A DNA stretch of 64,000 bases from Baylisascaris procyonis (taxonomy: Eukaryota > Nematoda > Chromadorea > Rhabditida > Ascarididae): positions 9,826,001-9,890,000 of the forward strand of contig JAZARR010000153.1 in NCBI GenBank assembly GCA_037389465.1, read 5' to 3'. The position numbers and the translations under genes were made by a program. Shown here piece after piece: positions 39,251 through 54,200 of this stretch; within the stretch, counting starts at the first letter, position 1; each line of letters begins with the position of its first letter. The notes beneath the pieces are model-generated. The model was not told the DNA's origin. It saw nothing but the letters and a program-made list of their open reading frames with translations, and ran no database searches.

Positions 39251-40314
39251 TAATTAGACCACCTCGAAGGACAATAAACGAGACAAATAGCGGTCGTAAA
39301 CGTTCGTCAACTAGAGGTTATCCATAGTATTATAAAGCTTTATTGAGGTGTGCAGTAACGCGAGGCAGAACCTGATTGGATGATACGTGCTATTGTCCAA
39401 TCACTAAGCGCCTTCACATAGTGTCGATGTTTTTCTAGTGCGAACAAACAAATGTAAACGATATGCACATCCGTATGGGCACACCTATGCTGTTGCACTT
39501 TTACAATTGTTTGCCATACGTAGCGAATCAAACATGCAAATCCGCACAATTCAATCCATAAAATATTGACAGCCGACCATGTATAAGTAAGTATCCTCCA
39601 CTAATGAGGAGCAGCTATTCGGCGTATGCAATATTTCAAGAAATAACATCCGCTTCGTGATGAATATGAATAACTCAAAGAAACTGTAACTGTTTCTTCT
39701 AAAAAATTATTGCATACATACATCGTAATTTAATAGTTTCATGTGGGGATAGGCTTCTACAAATTTCTAAAGGTAAATTATTTCGATGACTCTCTTAACC
39801 TCTGCCGAGTTGACTGGAATAGCTTTAGCACGTTGAAATCAATAAGTGGTAGTGTTTACTTGAATATTGAACAGCTGTTCAATAACGCTTCGCAATTATG
39901 TATTCAGCATGCATGACTATTAGATGAAGCAGACAGATTAGTAATTTTGGAGACTCCTCGGAGCACACAGACATTTGGTGAGCCAAGAGAACAATAATGG
40001 AAAACGTTCTTAATGGAATTGCCACGCTTAATACCTCACTTTATCAACTAATTGCATAAATTAACCATAAATAATAAAATTTTGAGGAACGATTTGATCT
40101 TAAATAATCCAATCGTTTTATATTTGGCAATAATGATTTTTCAAGCAAAAAATTTTTATGTTTTAAGTGACCCATCGCTCACACAAATCGTCTACAAAAG
40201 GTGTCTTTCCTAGTGGGAAGTGTATGCATATTTTTGAAACCTTTAAATGCTTAGAAATTTTTTCGAAATTTATGCATGAAGATGCAAAGATAGCATGGAG
40301 CCATAAGGTAGTAA

Positions 40315-40665
40315 TATGCTCAACGAGCAACAAATTATGCATACATTGCTAATGCGGAAAAAGATGGACAAAGAGGCATATATCTAGACGAAAAAGCTGA
40401 CAGTGTGTTTGTTACTACTGCCAAGCGCTACAATTTCAAATTGAAAACGCTCAACGAAAACGATAAAGGGACCTACCGTGTTTGGGTGTACCATCGCTCC
40501 AAATTCGTTGTGAAGACTCATATATTTGAAATGATCACGCTGCCCGGATGGACTTATCTGGTGATCAACGCTTTCGTCCCAGCCCTGTCAGGGATTGTAA
40601 AGAGAACTGCATTAGCATCTCCTCTTTCTACGGCGCCAAACATCCATGCGTGCTCCCTTAGCTAA
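40315..40665 (+). CDS. open stretch of about 116 codons, weakly Ig-like, unassigned
   Basis: The frame is open from 40315 to a TAG at 40665. It reads NYAYIANAEKDGQRGIYLDE, then KRYNFKLKTLNENDKGTYRV and WVYHRSKFVVKTHIF, followed by a hydrophobic stretch WTYLVINAFVPALSGIV that could be a membrane segment, and a basic turn. The pattern L-x-x-L-N-E-N-D-K-G-T-Y-R-V resembles strands E-F of an immunoglobulin-type fold, without the usual cysteine. Stops just upstream mean it would need an acceptor at or after 40325. It faces away from calreticulin. It may be an exon of an unrecognised gene or a relic within the GC-rich island. Confidence 0.3.
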   Translation, partial: YAQRATNYAYIANAEKDGQRGIYLDEKADSVFVTTAKRYNFKLKTLNENDKGTYRVWVYHRSKFVVKTHIFEMITLPGWTYLVINAFVPALSGIVKRTALASPLSTAPNIHACSLS

Positions 40666-41109
40666 ATCAGTCGCAGCTTACACGCAGCGTAGTTGAAGAA
40701 ATCGACGACACCGAAGAAAATACAAGCAGATCTGCAATCGCGGTGAAATTGTGCAATAAGCAAGAACGGATTTGTGAAATCAGAAAGCTGTAAAGAAAGC
40801 TTACCGCGCCACGGCTGTGCCTCTATCTGCAGAAGACAGATTTATCGACCTCTTCTAGCTAGCCCAGTCCATTGAGCTGCACCTGAAATGACGAGTACGT
40901 TGAAATTGTTGCAAGCCAAATGTGGAATGAACCTCTTACAAGCGAATGATGCATTGAGGGAGAAGTACAAATGCAATCATATGCTATAAATTTTGTGCGA
41001 TAGTAAAGTGCTGCTGACCAGCGAAATGGGCACTGGCGATTAAAAATGACCATGGATGAGCTATATGCAATAAAAAGAAAATTTTACTCACCTGTGATTG
41101 ATGCAGATT

Positions 41110-41433
41110 TCATGGGCGAACATCTCCTAGTCCACGATGGTGTGCTCCGCGATACGGCTCGTTCAGAGGATGTTGTCTTGTGGCACCCCATGCGATCAAA
41201 CGAACATTACTGTCACGATGGTTAACATCGGCGGGCGAGACTTCTTGAAGACACTACCTTGCCGAATCGACAATGCGCTGCATTGCACCCACGACTTCCT
41301 CCGCACATGCCCACCTTCTGTTTCTGTTCGTCGCCACACCTTTGAAGTGTAGGAGTCAGCTCCGCTTGACTCGCCCAGTCGTCCAGGTGTCCTTGATGAT
41401 TTGCATTTGCAACCTCTGTCGAGCTGCGGTCTA
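41110..41433 (-). pseudogene. possible decayed coding sequence, minus strand
   Basis: One minus frame reads VANANHQGHLDDWASQAELT and on to about 41250. An overlapping frame reads CAEEVVGAMQRIVDSAR, then a TAG, then CLQEVSPADVNHRDSNVRLI and WGATRQHPLNEPYRGAHHRG before a TGA at 41110. The frames look protein-like but need a frameshift and one stop read through, with no believable intron between them. Further upstream, KAERAHVALERMR (about 41600) may belong to it. No family recognised; an old transposable element or dead gene is the likeliest reading. Confidence 0.27.
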
Positions 41434-44400
41434 CTAAACCGCTAGCAACACGATTTAAAAGGCGAATGTTTTATCACAATTATACAGTAAGATGACAAAC
41501 ACGAAGGAGCAGCAGGATAGCTCCAGTCGCCGGCACGATCCCGTAGTCGCACTGTGAGCTTCATACTTCCTCGATCATCTCATGCGCTCCAAGGCCACGT
41601 GGGCCCGCTCGGCCTTACGAACAATCTAGGAGCTGGAATGAATACATGAGCACATCAACCTCCTTGTATCCTTCCAATTTCCGCCCCGGGCTAGCTAGCT
41701 TGACAATACATGCTGGGCATTCGTTAGTCCTGCCTATATGCGCTTGACGTTCTTTGACTTATCTTGCAAGGCGCAGCGTTTTCGCTTGATCCATAGCCGA
41801 ATGGTCTACTTTACAGCAGCGCCAATAGAGTAATGAGCTTTCACACCAGGAGCCTCACTTTGCATTGCTAAACTAGTATGAGATGCACTCTACTGCAGAA
41901 CATGCGGACAGGGTTATCTTTTGAGCGCCGATTACTGCATCGAGTGAATAGAAGACGTAGTCGATAAGCAAAGAAGATAGATGTAAACCTCACTTCCATG
42001 GATGATGAAGAAGTGGGTTTCTTCCCAAAGTGAATGTAAACTGATCACCCATCAATCAATAAGCATTGGGTATTCAAATTCACAACCTGCCGTGAAGATT
42101 CAAGATCATTCACGACCTGCCATGACCTTCACGATCGGATTCACGACAACAGTTTTACTAACACCACAATGCTCATTTCAAGGCGTACACTGAGACTCTC
42201 CAGAAAATTAGAAAGCATTCAAACAACTTCGTATCAAAGCACACGTCACATAATGTAGAATCACCTGAAACTAACGGGATATGATGAACGCGTCAAATGA
42301 GCGTGTCCCTTCGCATAACCTTATGCATGTCTCGCGGTTTGCAAATTCCCTGAACCACTGTGAGAGCGCCCCTGCCAATCTTTGTTAGCCCGTCAGGATA
42401 AACCGTCTTTTAAAGATCAACTTTCTGCGAGGGCCCATCTGATGTTTCAACTTGGAACAACTCTCCAGAGATTAAAGCCTGGAACAACTCTTTGAGGGTT
42501 TAAAGTTTTTTGATTGAAATAAAAAGCAGACCCCTGACGTTTCGTGATCCACTCGATGGATAAGAATCAAACACGAATAGACTCGAGCTACCTGCCTTAG
42601 CGTGGAAGGAACCGGCCACCTACCCGGAGACGCGTTTTGTCGTATCGGCAGGAGACTGTTGGTGAACCTTTCAGTACGTTTTACTCAAAAACTCAGGCAT
42701 CCTTAACCTACAAATAACATATTTCAGATTCACCGTCTAATATTGAAAAGCAAGTTTTTATGCATCGCAATCTGTTTTAAATACAGGATGGTGCTTCACT
42801 GAGAAAACCCCGCGATCGAAAGACCGCATGCGTAACTTAGAGTGGTATGACCTAGAATAAGTCGAAGCAAAGAACTCCCTTCAACGATGAAGTTAATACG
42901 AAAGTTCTAGTGACCACTACGGACACCGCATTTTATAACCGTCTTTAACTTAAAATCAACACTTTTGAAGATAAGAACATAACCTATTACCTCTTTGGCA
43001 AAACAGCATACCTAGAAACCAGCCAACGAATATCTGTATAAACACAGTGAACAAAAAAACGTGTCTTATGAGTGGATGTATGGCGGCGACAAGTTTTGTC
43101 GACATTCCCGAAATATGAAAGATTTCAAAGGAACCAGATGAAGTTAACTGATGATGCAGGAATACGTGGAAGGGGTGTGAATTAAACCTAGCCCGGCTGA
43201 GTGGCCGTTCCTGAGTGGATGAAAGCCGATCTCCCAATAGCGACTATGGTTAACTCATTCCCATTTAGCTTTAGTCTAAACTCCGAACTATACCTGATTA
43301 GGATCGAAGCTGACCCAGATTCCTGAAAGAGGAAGACTATTAAGTAAACATAGAACAACAAGGACTACATGTTAGAAGAGCTGATATGACATACGCTTCT
43401 GCGACCCCGATTTTACCAACCGACTACATCAAAGCGCTCAAGAATACCGTTCAACAAAATACCCACAGCCTTCTTCTGACGCTTTCGGCCGGTGAAAAAG
43501 TCCTCAGGCAAAAGGAAACCCCTTTTGGTCATATCGAGTTGGCCATGACAACATCTAAATATTCTGGCCACAATTCATAAAAATGGTCAACCGTGAAGTA
43601 ACCCAGGACAGGTGATTAAACCTAGCATAACTTTCGTACTTTAGATTACCCTAAAAAAACTTCATGCAGACGCATGGAAGATATGGAAAACAGGCACAAA
43701 AATAATCCGAAAGGAAGGAAATGTAAGAGCGAATGACCAGGGCTGGGCTTGCTCTTAGTCGCGGTCGCGACTGGGTTTAACCTACCTCTATGGCCATGGA
43801 TCAAATCCTGCACCGTCCTGGCCATAATCAGGTCGAATTTAATCCAGGCCTAGACGAAAACCAGCAGTGCGAAAGCGTAATAATAATATAACTTAAGGCA
43901 CGCCAATATAAGGATGACAGATGCACCAGTGTAAAAGGAGACCGCGGAAAGGGCCATGAGGTAGAAAAACGGAGCGCACCCCTCCCTTCGCTGAAATAAA
44001 TGAGGCAAAATTCTTCAAATGTTGTGAGTCGCGCCGGAAACTTGCAGTTATTTTCATAATACCTCCCCCCGTGAATTGTAAAACTGATAAGATTTTAAAT
44101 CGTCGGGTGTGTTGGTGACCTCGTCAGAAGTCTTCGTTACATCACTCCACTGCCATTCCTGGGCACGCTAATGCAAAACTCGTCTCCTTCAGTCGTTTCC
44201 GCTCCCTGAACTGCCAAATACATAAAGCTAAGCGGTCTCCACACCCGCATCTAAGCCGAAACATTGGGCTGAATTAACCAACGCAAACAACATATAATCA
44301 CAGTGAGATGCTCTCCCTACTGAAGATATTGAGATATTAGACCGTATCGACATATTCCCATGCATGGAACTCCCATCCTTTTACCTGCTTACACCTCCTC

Positions 44401-45225
44401 CTTTTCTCCAGCTCAAATCACTGCCAGTGCAATGATATCACAGATAAAATTTTCAAAATGAAAACAGATGCGCAATCGATGATTAATATGTTTACTCAGC
44501 TTCACCTCTCACCACCAGCCCGTAGACAAACTTACTAAATTCAATGCTGCAACTACACCACTCGCGTGGTTTCACTTTCAACACTACGTAAGTCCAAAGA
44601 TAGCCCCCTATAAATACCGGCTCATTGCTCCTACTGTGTCCATTAGGCATTAAAATGAGCATCTCGTAAATAAACAATAAACTCAAAGACATACATTTAA
44701 ACGTGATATAACGAAGCCGCATGCCAGGACTGCACACTTATCTGAAGAGTGTCGCAAAATATTACTGCAACCATTGCAAATTAAATTAAGATTGAGATAA
44801 GCAGGAAAAAATCCACGCATATATATTTTGAAGAGAGAAATAAAGGAAGCTTCATGCACCATTAAAGGAAAACCAAAAAAGGAGAACGAGCGCACAATCT
44901 CAAATAGTCTCCCTTTAAGAAGTGTGAGCAAAAATCTCCTCCTTGAAAATTAAAAGTGCATCACAATAATCTCCTCCTAGAAAACTTGGCAACACCAGAG
45001 AATGAGTGAAAAAAGCGTACCAGCCTGACCACCTCCTGTACTGCGTTACTCCAAATGTCACGAACTCGTCCTCAAAAAATATGATGAATTCACAATCTCT
45101 GAGTTGTATTTGAGCATATGTATATATAGCTGAAGTAACATAACATTGGGTCTCCCAAAGCAAAATTACAAACAAAGTGCGCAATGCCATTAAAAACAAT
45201 CAACAAAGGAACAACTATGGATGAA

Positions 45226-48200
45226 CTAGGACGATCCAAAATCAAAGCGGAATGTTCGAATATCCATTGGTTCAATGAAGACCTCGTCCACAGGACCCTT
45301 ATCGTAGAGCAGTGTCAGTGAAGTCTCCGTCACCCGAATCGCATCATTCTTCAAAAGCGCAGAAACGTTTACCTACAAATTGAAGCACTATGATTGATGC
45401 AATCTCTGCCAACGGAAAAAACTATTCAAAAATACTGAACCCCATAACGCAGTACACTAAGCGCTCAAACATGTCGGGACAACACTGAACTGTAACAATG
45501 AAGTGAGTGAAAACTACTTGAAAACGGAGGCACTTACTACGCACCGAAACGACGGAATAGAAACGCTATAAGACTTTGATTAGAAACCGACAGTTAATAT
45601 TGTTTTGAAGTCGAAAAGCCATCATAGGGACAGTCATTTCTATTTCAACATTTTGGAAATTCCTGCTGCGCTGAGCCTCATGACGACATCTTCGCGCAGC
45701 AGCGACCTTCAAACATTTAACCGCTTTCAAATTCACCCAGTCCACTTACCTGTTAAATAAATTCCTGTTGCGCTATCCTCGAATTCCGCTTGAATTACTT
45801 GCACGTCAACTATCTGATACCGAATAAAGATGCATACCTAATACGTGATATAATATGTAAGCGACACAGCAAGGAAGGAATCTTCTTCGGAAGATATGAA
45901 AACAGGTATCTTTGTGCTTAAAAAAGCTAAGAGCCCGAGAACTCAAGCTTAGCCACCTCACCATTAACTCAACGATGCACTAACAATAACAGATTGATGA
46001 ATGTGATGCCGATTTTTGAGGCCGATGTTCATAGCGGGATATCTTTGTTTCCGTTTATTCCCAGGCGATTAAAACAGCATTTCCGCCAAACCGACAACTT
46101 CCGTTTATACTAAATTATCGACAGATTATAATACGATGGAATCGACAAAGCCCAGGACAAACTTCATGGAACAGGGCTCGAAGGCGGCATATATCCCATA
46201 AGTGAAATTTCATTCGGTTTCATGTGATAGGTCTTGAATTGAAATAGATGGACAGACCGACACAAAATTTCTCCGTACCATCTGTGGTGGATCCTCATTA
46301 AGCATCTTTCGATCAGCCTAGGGTGCACATTAAAATGCTCTAAGAAGTCGAAAAAAAAGAAAATGATGTACCTTTCCAGATGACGTGGCACATGCCATAT
46401 GAAGTTTCACCTTCGAGCGACAATCGACACCCATTCGATGCAAAATGAAAGCTTGCGAAGTGCTTGGTGAATGTTTCGAGGTTAAATTACGTCCATAATG
46501 AGTAGGTGCGGCCATTGTTCGTAATGTTACTGCATGAAGATCGCACGGCAACGCACCGTTCATACCGCTGAACGACGATGACAATCCTTTAAAATAATTT
46601 TTATTGGACATTTTCAAAGAAAATGCGAACCGCATAGAGCTCAAAAGAGCCATAACATGACAGTATGAAACACTGAGGCACAATATCGGAGTGGCAAGAC
46701 CTCCAGCTGCTTTATCTATCTCGCATTAAATCTCACAGATACATTTGTTCTGAATGCAAATACCATTCTTAGGCTACACATGCGCGTTACGCTTGAAAAA
46801 CTCATATGTAACATTTAAGATGCGAAAAAAGATAGTGTGCATCCATACGTAAGCCCTTTCTAAGTGCTCGCTTAACGCCTTATATTGCCTAACTGTACAT
46901 GACTGCGAACACAACTAGGTGGATGTGAAAACCATCCTCCTTCCTCGTTCCTATGAACAGTACCAAACCACTCGTGTTATGCCGAGGAATATGAGAGAGC
47001 AGAATTTGTGAGTTAAAAGCATCCATTCCCATCCCCACCTCCCCCCACGCTCCCTCTCTCCTCCAACCTCATGTATCTTCTCATCGTTAAGGTCATCGAG
47101 TTCTCGCCTATTGACTTTTTCTACGTAAAGCAGAAAAAGTTCTATTTTTACTTTCCATCCCAAGCTTGATTAAAAGCTTGATTTCACCTTTAAATGCTGA
47201 AAAATTTCGTCGCACTCAATTATGACGTTAAAAGAGACCAATCCCTGCTCGCATCATCACCTCTGCCCGTGCCGTTCGACATATAGCTGATTCTCAGAAC
47301 CTTCCGCTTTCCAACACTCACAGGACTCTGCATATTCGAAAGTAGTGCTTTCTCTTCTTTTATCTCCCTTCCCGCTTACGCACTTACGCGCTATTTTTCG
47401 GTGGCTTAGGACTAACATATAACCAATTTAGCTGCATTTTGCGCGCCATTCACCAAATCGGAAAAGATGGTGAGTAGAGAAGCACGCTTAGTTCTGAACC
47501 TGACTTCAGGAAACTTTTATACATTGCCGTAAACCTGCTTGATGAGACGCAAAAAAGGAAGATGGATAAGGAGGTTCCTCTCTTCACAATTCCCTTCTTT
47601 ATAGACCCAAAAAATTCCATATTGCATAAGTCGGATTGATGACCACTACCAACGATCGACATCCCTTCGCTCGGAAGTGTTGCTAATGGCTGGTAATCCT
47701 TTATAGGAAAATCAAAGGCACAATTAACCATAAAAACAAAAGATATTGTTACCAGCGTCGGACCAATGTTACCGTCATTTTTGGCGGAGGGGGAAACTGC
47801 TATTTCTACACCTGCAGTTACCTTTATAGAGTCACTTGTAGAGTTACCTTTATCAGCTGCACTCAGCATTATCATGACAGGATAATGCAACTGCAAAGAC
47901 GCGTAATGAGCTGCCATCGAATGGAACGCCATCGTCGGAGAGTCGACATGTACTGCGCCTTCCAACGGCTCCACCATTAAACGAAATACGCTTGCTGTTC
48001 TCTTATTGTCCGTTATATCCTACAACAACATATACCCACATTGATCGCTATACACAACTTATAGCCCAATCAATCGCTTTTTGAAATGTCTCACCTATGG
48101 TTATGAATTTTAAAGCACTCTTCATAATGAAATGACCGAACATTCCCCCTTCTGCTCTTTTCATATGCTTTAATCACCACAGCCAAGTCCAGATAACCTT

Positions 48201-51200
48201 TCTCTGATTCTGCATAACTCAAGATTGATCAAACAGGTGAAGGTTAGCACTCAGCAGATGATGCAAACCCTCTAATCTATCTATCTGAAAATCTTTATTA
48301 AAATTCGATGAGTACGGTTTTCTTGTAAATTTTCGTCTTGCCTATATTTTTGAATTTTATTCAAATAAGAGCCACAATAGATTATTGTTATGAAATCGTC
48401 AGTGTTCTTGAACAAGTTTAGCCCACTGTAACCCCACAGACGAGACCATTTCCGTGTATGCTAGGCACTGCCTGCTAACCTAATGACGATGCAAGCTGCT
48501 TGAAAAACATCTAAAAAGATAGAAAGCGAAAGCAAGCAAGTGAACGGGGATGCTGGAAGGAAAGCGCGACCAATCCCTCACAGACCAACCGCTCTAATAA
48601 ATGCTCAAAAAGTAAACCACCCACAATGACGCATTCATATTTCAAATGATTCAACCGCTTGCGCAAGCATTTGGCGCTTTCTATAGCCCCAGCGAAGTGA
48701 AATCCACCTAGGCCAGCAGCAGGCAGACTTAGTCTAGTAATTTAAGCTTTGGTGACAGCTGCCTTAAGAGACGCGTAAGTCCCTTAGAATATGGTACAAT
48801 GATTTCTTTACAAAAAATTATGAAATTTAAAGAATCACTTCGCTGCATATTTACCACCTAAATGCTGCTTGCTCCGTGGAAGCAGGGAACTTTGCCGTTA
48901 TCACCCTCCCCTCCCTCAACTGGGAACACGAGGGGAGCGAAACAACCGATAGGGAGTAGTCCGCATGCTTAATACACCGTGCCACCATCAATCGGAGCCA
49001 TCAAGATTGTATTGAAATTGGTCTTCGAAAAATTTTTAGCTTGTGTTTCTTCCGTTTTTCTTCCAGCGTTTCTTCAATTCCCATCTCAGAGTTAGACCCC
49101 TTTTCATAAAGTCCATTTTTCAAACCTTACCGCGTCAGAACTCAATAAAAAAAACAACCAAAAAATTTTTAAACGGTTACGGAATATCATTTTACTGATA
49201 TTAAAAGAAAACCGAAATCAAATTGTCAAAAGCAAACTTACTTGAAAAAGACCTCTACCATCATCTTGGTTTAACCTTCGATCGAGCATTACCTCCAGCC
49301 AACCTGATATTAAAGTAAACAGAGATAAAGAGCAAATATGAACTTCAAAAATTATTCCGTGCTCAGCTGTTGACCTAAAAAGAACAATGCGAACGTATTT
49401 CGATAATATTTTGAAAGGACAGGTTCCTCCTCTGCTAATATACAAAGCATTTCAGAATGGCGCATTAAGATGGGAAGTTCAGCAATGCTTCCGTTCCTGA
49501 ACTACAACCAGCGAGATCTCTATCACCTCCAACATATTCAGTGAAATTTTGTTTTACATGCGCTACGCAACTCAGGTTCAACAATGTCAGATTGAAGAAT
49601 TGTTATGCCGAAGATGAATTACCTGATTCAAGACTTGCCACTCCGAGAGCCTGTGTCCCGAGTAGAGAGACACGATTTGAGTCATCTTCTACGAATGCTG
49701 CACTTGGCATTGGATAGAAATGAGCCTGGAGTGGCAACTTTTCAAAACGCTTTCGTCGAATCACCTGTAATAATAGAACAGACATTGCGGAAAATTCAAT
49801 ACACAAAATAAACAGTGCAGTGTCTCTACTAAGGCAACCATTACACCTACATCCTTACACACCATATCGGTTTTTCAGTTCTATAACATCAACAAAAAAA
49901 TCAAATACATCTGGATGTCATTTAAATTCATACTGCGCAATACACTCTCTGCAGACAATTTGTCTTATACTAGACTGAAATCAACACATAATGCTTATAT
50001 TTGTAGATATGTGTAAGTAAATGAATCGGCGACGAGCAGCACATCCTCCTCACCCTTACCCATCGCTTGTAAGGAGTTGATGTGAAAGGGCGAGGAGGAG
50101 GGAGAGGGAGGCAGACCACTTCCAGTCGGCAAATTTGAGACGACGTAATTTTAGTCAATTTTTTGAAACTTGTGAAATTGAAAACTCCACTGCGGCAACC
50201 TGAACTCTCTATGTGCCCTTAACACTAATCCAACACAACATGCCAAGATGACATTTACGTGACAATGTCAAAGGAAACGAATTCAGCCAAGAAAATGCCC
50301 AAATATCGCTTCTACGCAACTCGGTGATGGAGGCAAATCGATAACAATGACAATGAACTTCAAAGCTCAAAATTTAAATCGCCGACTACTTTCCGAATTC
50401 GATTAGTTGCTTCATAAATCGATTTTTTCATTTCCTATCATGCAATGATTTACCTATCGTAAAAATTAAATAAATAATAAATAGAAATTACTTATACAAC
50501 TCGAAAATTTAATGAATGTTTCTACGTATAGTACTCAAGGATTGTAAATGTCTGCGACGGAAAGAGAAACTTTATTGATGTCAATATATGACATAATATG
50601 CCTACCTATTCTTATTATACCCTGCAAATGACATTAAAGGGGAATATACGTAATTAGCCACATTTTCACAGCAAAGAAACGTCATCATCCGCTTTAAGAC
50701 AGCGAACGATTGTGGACTGTTAACAAATCGGGACTGGGAAAACTAACGGCTTCTTGGACATTATGGTCTCATTAGTGATGGAATTCGTCTGCTTAGATTG
50801 CATCTAATGAACCTACTTAACGAGGCAGTAGAAACGCTGTGGGCTGTAGAAACATTATGATAACTTCTACAGCGATATTTCGAAGTAGCAAAAATTCACA
50901 AAAATCTTTCACCTCTTCCCCGGCAGGTGAATGAAGTTTTATGGAAGGTATATCAATATAAATAAAAAAGTAAGTACGGTTCGGCAAAACTTACATCTCA
51001 ATAAATACCCAATGATAGTACCAAAACACAATTGTGAAGGTGACCGGTCACTGACACCAAAATAACAACACAGATTGCTGAGAGAAAAACGATTATAGCT
51101 ACTTCATAAAAACTCAAAACTTTCCCAAGTTAGTGGAAGTACCTTCAGATGCAGCAGAAACTGAAGGAAATTCGGTACTTCTGGGGAGAAGGAAAATTCT

Positions 51201-54200
51201 ATGATTTACTACAATTCCTCTGATACTGCCAGACCTGCTAAATAAGTCTTTTGTGAAATTTAACTCATCAGCTGGTAATAACCAAACGACAGTAATAATG
51301 AAAGCCATCTAGCATCTAGCAAGAAAAACTGAACAAAAATAATTTACGTACACACTGATAAAAGAAGGACACAACGAGTCAAACAAACATCATACATCAA
51401 CCCCGTCAGCAAAATTCAGATTGCCAAACTTCGCAAATGATTCCAATTATCTGCCAACGGATTGTACTTACGACAAAAACTGCAAAGCATTTACAATCAA
51501 TAAAAACAACAACACGAAATTTTGGAAGTTTGATCATATCCAAACATCTAATCGTCATTAACAGCACTACAATTTCATCAGTTGTTGGCCTCCATTTCCT
51601 TCATGATAAAGCCCACATTTCTGTCATTTCAAACTCCCCATTCGAAGGATAGTAGGAAAGAGAAAGGGAGACTTTCTTTATCTCTATGTGAAACTAAGAT
51701 CGATATCTAAAGATTACTATTAGTGCAAAACCCAAATTAATCTTCACCAGACACTTCGTCAGTCTTCTTCTGAGATCAATTAAGAATGAGTCGTCCACAG
51801 TCAGACATCTCATACCGAACTCCTAACCTATAAGGAAACTTTTGTTCCTTCAAGCAGAAATCTCGCTATGCCCTCTTCTCAAATTCCTCTTTTCAATCCA
51901 ATTCAGAAAGTGCTAATGTGTGCACCACGTTCCAATGTTCAAATGATTTTTTCTGGATTAAATTTCCTCCGAAAGCCTCTTTAATCGTTGACTGTCTTCG
52001 ATGACCTGCTACGTAAAACTCGCACATAACACGTTAATTGCCTACCTGGTATCCGTTGAGGTCGGTGAAGAATGTATCGCCGCTTTTGACGGAGGTGATG
52101 AGGCGCATTGCAACCTCGAAGTTATACGTTTCTCGAATGTCGACGTCGTTCTGCAGTTGAACGAAAGCAGCACCCGAGAATATAGTCGTCGTATGTTCTA
52201 ATTTTGCCTTCTCGGGTCCTACGACGAACACCTGAACAGTACATTATTTGAAAAGAACTTATATGAAGGATGAAGAATACTTGATTCGGATTACACAGAC
52301 CTGATTTGGAGTAGTCTCAAGATCTGGGTACGAACATCGTTTCAAACAGCTTTCATAACAAAACTTTAAAAAGTTAGTTAAAGTTGGAATGATTGCATCA
52401 CCCTCCGCATCCTATAACACGTTTCTTGACGAAGCCTTCAAGCCTTACCAACATTCGATAAACGAAGGACATCCTCCAAACAACTGAGTCAACTTAATTG
52501 TTATATAAAATAAAAATGCAACAGAAAATTTGAAGGTAGGGAGAGTGACGCCGAATGCACGATAACGCATTCAGAAATATATCCGAAATCCATTTTTCCC
52601 GTCTCACAAAATATTCCCTAGTAAAGCATCAAATAATGAGCTCAATCAACCCACGTGACTTTCGAGGATCACTTCTTTGAGGATTAGGATCACTTTCTAT
52701 TACAACATGATAAGAAATTCTGAAACGCGAGACAAGGTACTGACGTTGTGATGAAATTGGCAGCATTATCTGATCTTGTGATGAGAGCTCATCTTCATTT
52801 ACCAACTGGGATCATGTTTCATAAGCGCCATTAAGGTGTACAAAATTACGAATCTTTAAGATTCTTGGCAACATGATAAAAACAGGCGCGTTGCTTGGTT
52901 CCATGAATGGAAGCTTTCTCTGATTCAGCTATGTACTGCTGGTAGATTTGTGGAGCCAAGGGTCCAATGAGAAAGCAGATTTTTGGTTCAGAATATCCAC
53001 TTCATTTATTGGGATGAAACTGTTTGTGGCAACGTTTTCCATCCGTAGGATTTGAACGGTGGATTCCAGAGGCAGAGGATGCTTGACAAGTAATAAATCA
53101 GCGATGCTGCGAGAGAGATATATGGTTGACTTCTGGAACTCAAGCGCAAAGTAGATTGCAACACCAATGCAGTGAGTTTAGCCCGAATCACAACGGCGAA
53201 TTTCAGGATCGAAATGTACATATTGAAGGATAAACGGATTTCTCCTTTCCCCTGGCCCTGTCTTGCAGCATGTGCTGTACGCAAAGTAATAAGTTCTATA
53301 CACAAAGTAAAAAACAGTAAAGGATGAAAAACTGACAATGACTCAATAAATCTTTTTTACCTTCTTCAGTATAGGTCCCTCAAGCGCCACGTACGGATAA
53401 CCATTGCGAGAAAGCAGCGGTCGGGCAGGTCCATCCGGAAGGAATAAATATGCGCCGGACAGGTCATCACCACCTTTGAACCTACCTGTAAGTAATGCTG
53501 ACACTGAAGGCTCCAAATCTCGGCGACTTCATTTAACCTTACACCTATTGCATTGAGAAAGGTGATCCCTTCTAGTTATTTTAATCTGTATCTAAGTAGG
53601 GTTGGTATCCTATATATGGGTGGCTGGTTCCACGTAAGTTACTGCTTCTGATTCAAGTGTTGCTGAACAGGCTAACTCTGTATTTGCTGCCCACTTTCCC
53701 AACATTGGTTGACCACAAAAGTTCATTAACGTGTGCCTTTACAAGCTGTATTCCCAAACATTCCAGCAACAATTGTAGCCAATGTAAAGTATTAATAGTA
53801 TCTGAAACACTCATGTACGATAAAAATAAAGTATCCAAAAATGTGGCCAATTCGTTAAGTCAATTTCTTTTACATAACAGACAAAATTATTCATTTAATA
53901 TCCTACTTCATTAAACGCAATATCACAGCAAATCTGCACATCACTTATCCACTATTTATATGGGTAAGCCGGAAGGTACCTCATGCTTTCAACTGATGCA
54001 GTAGCACAATGGCCAAGCGTCCCTGTCCGTATAGCAGTCAATCCGGATTCAACTTTCCCTGCTGCACTTTTGCTTCTATCTACCTCCTGTTTCTAATGAT
54101 GTCAATGGACAAAACGAACGAAGGGACAACCAGTTCACTAAAACATCGAAAGCAGATAATTTTTTTGTTTGTCTATCAATACTCTCTAGCTATTAAATAC

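Larger units (their letters stand above)
39251..45225. other. intergenic stretch between calreticulin and mannosidase II
   Basis: The left part should hold the calreticulin promoter. From about 40.3 to 43.6 kb the DNA is GC-richer than elsewhere and carries several protein-like but interrupted frames on both strands, listed separately. A 64-codon plus-strand frame at 43386-43580 (containing TDYIKALKNTVQQNTHS) is also unassigned. Beyond 43.8 kb I see nothing notable before the mannosidase II stop. Confidence 0.55.

Noticed and set aside
54001..54070. tRNA-like start (GTAGCACAATGGCCAAGCG)
   Set aside because: No acceptor-stem pairing, anticodon arm or proper T-loop could be drawn.
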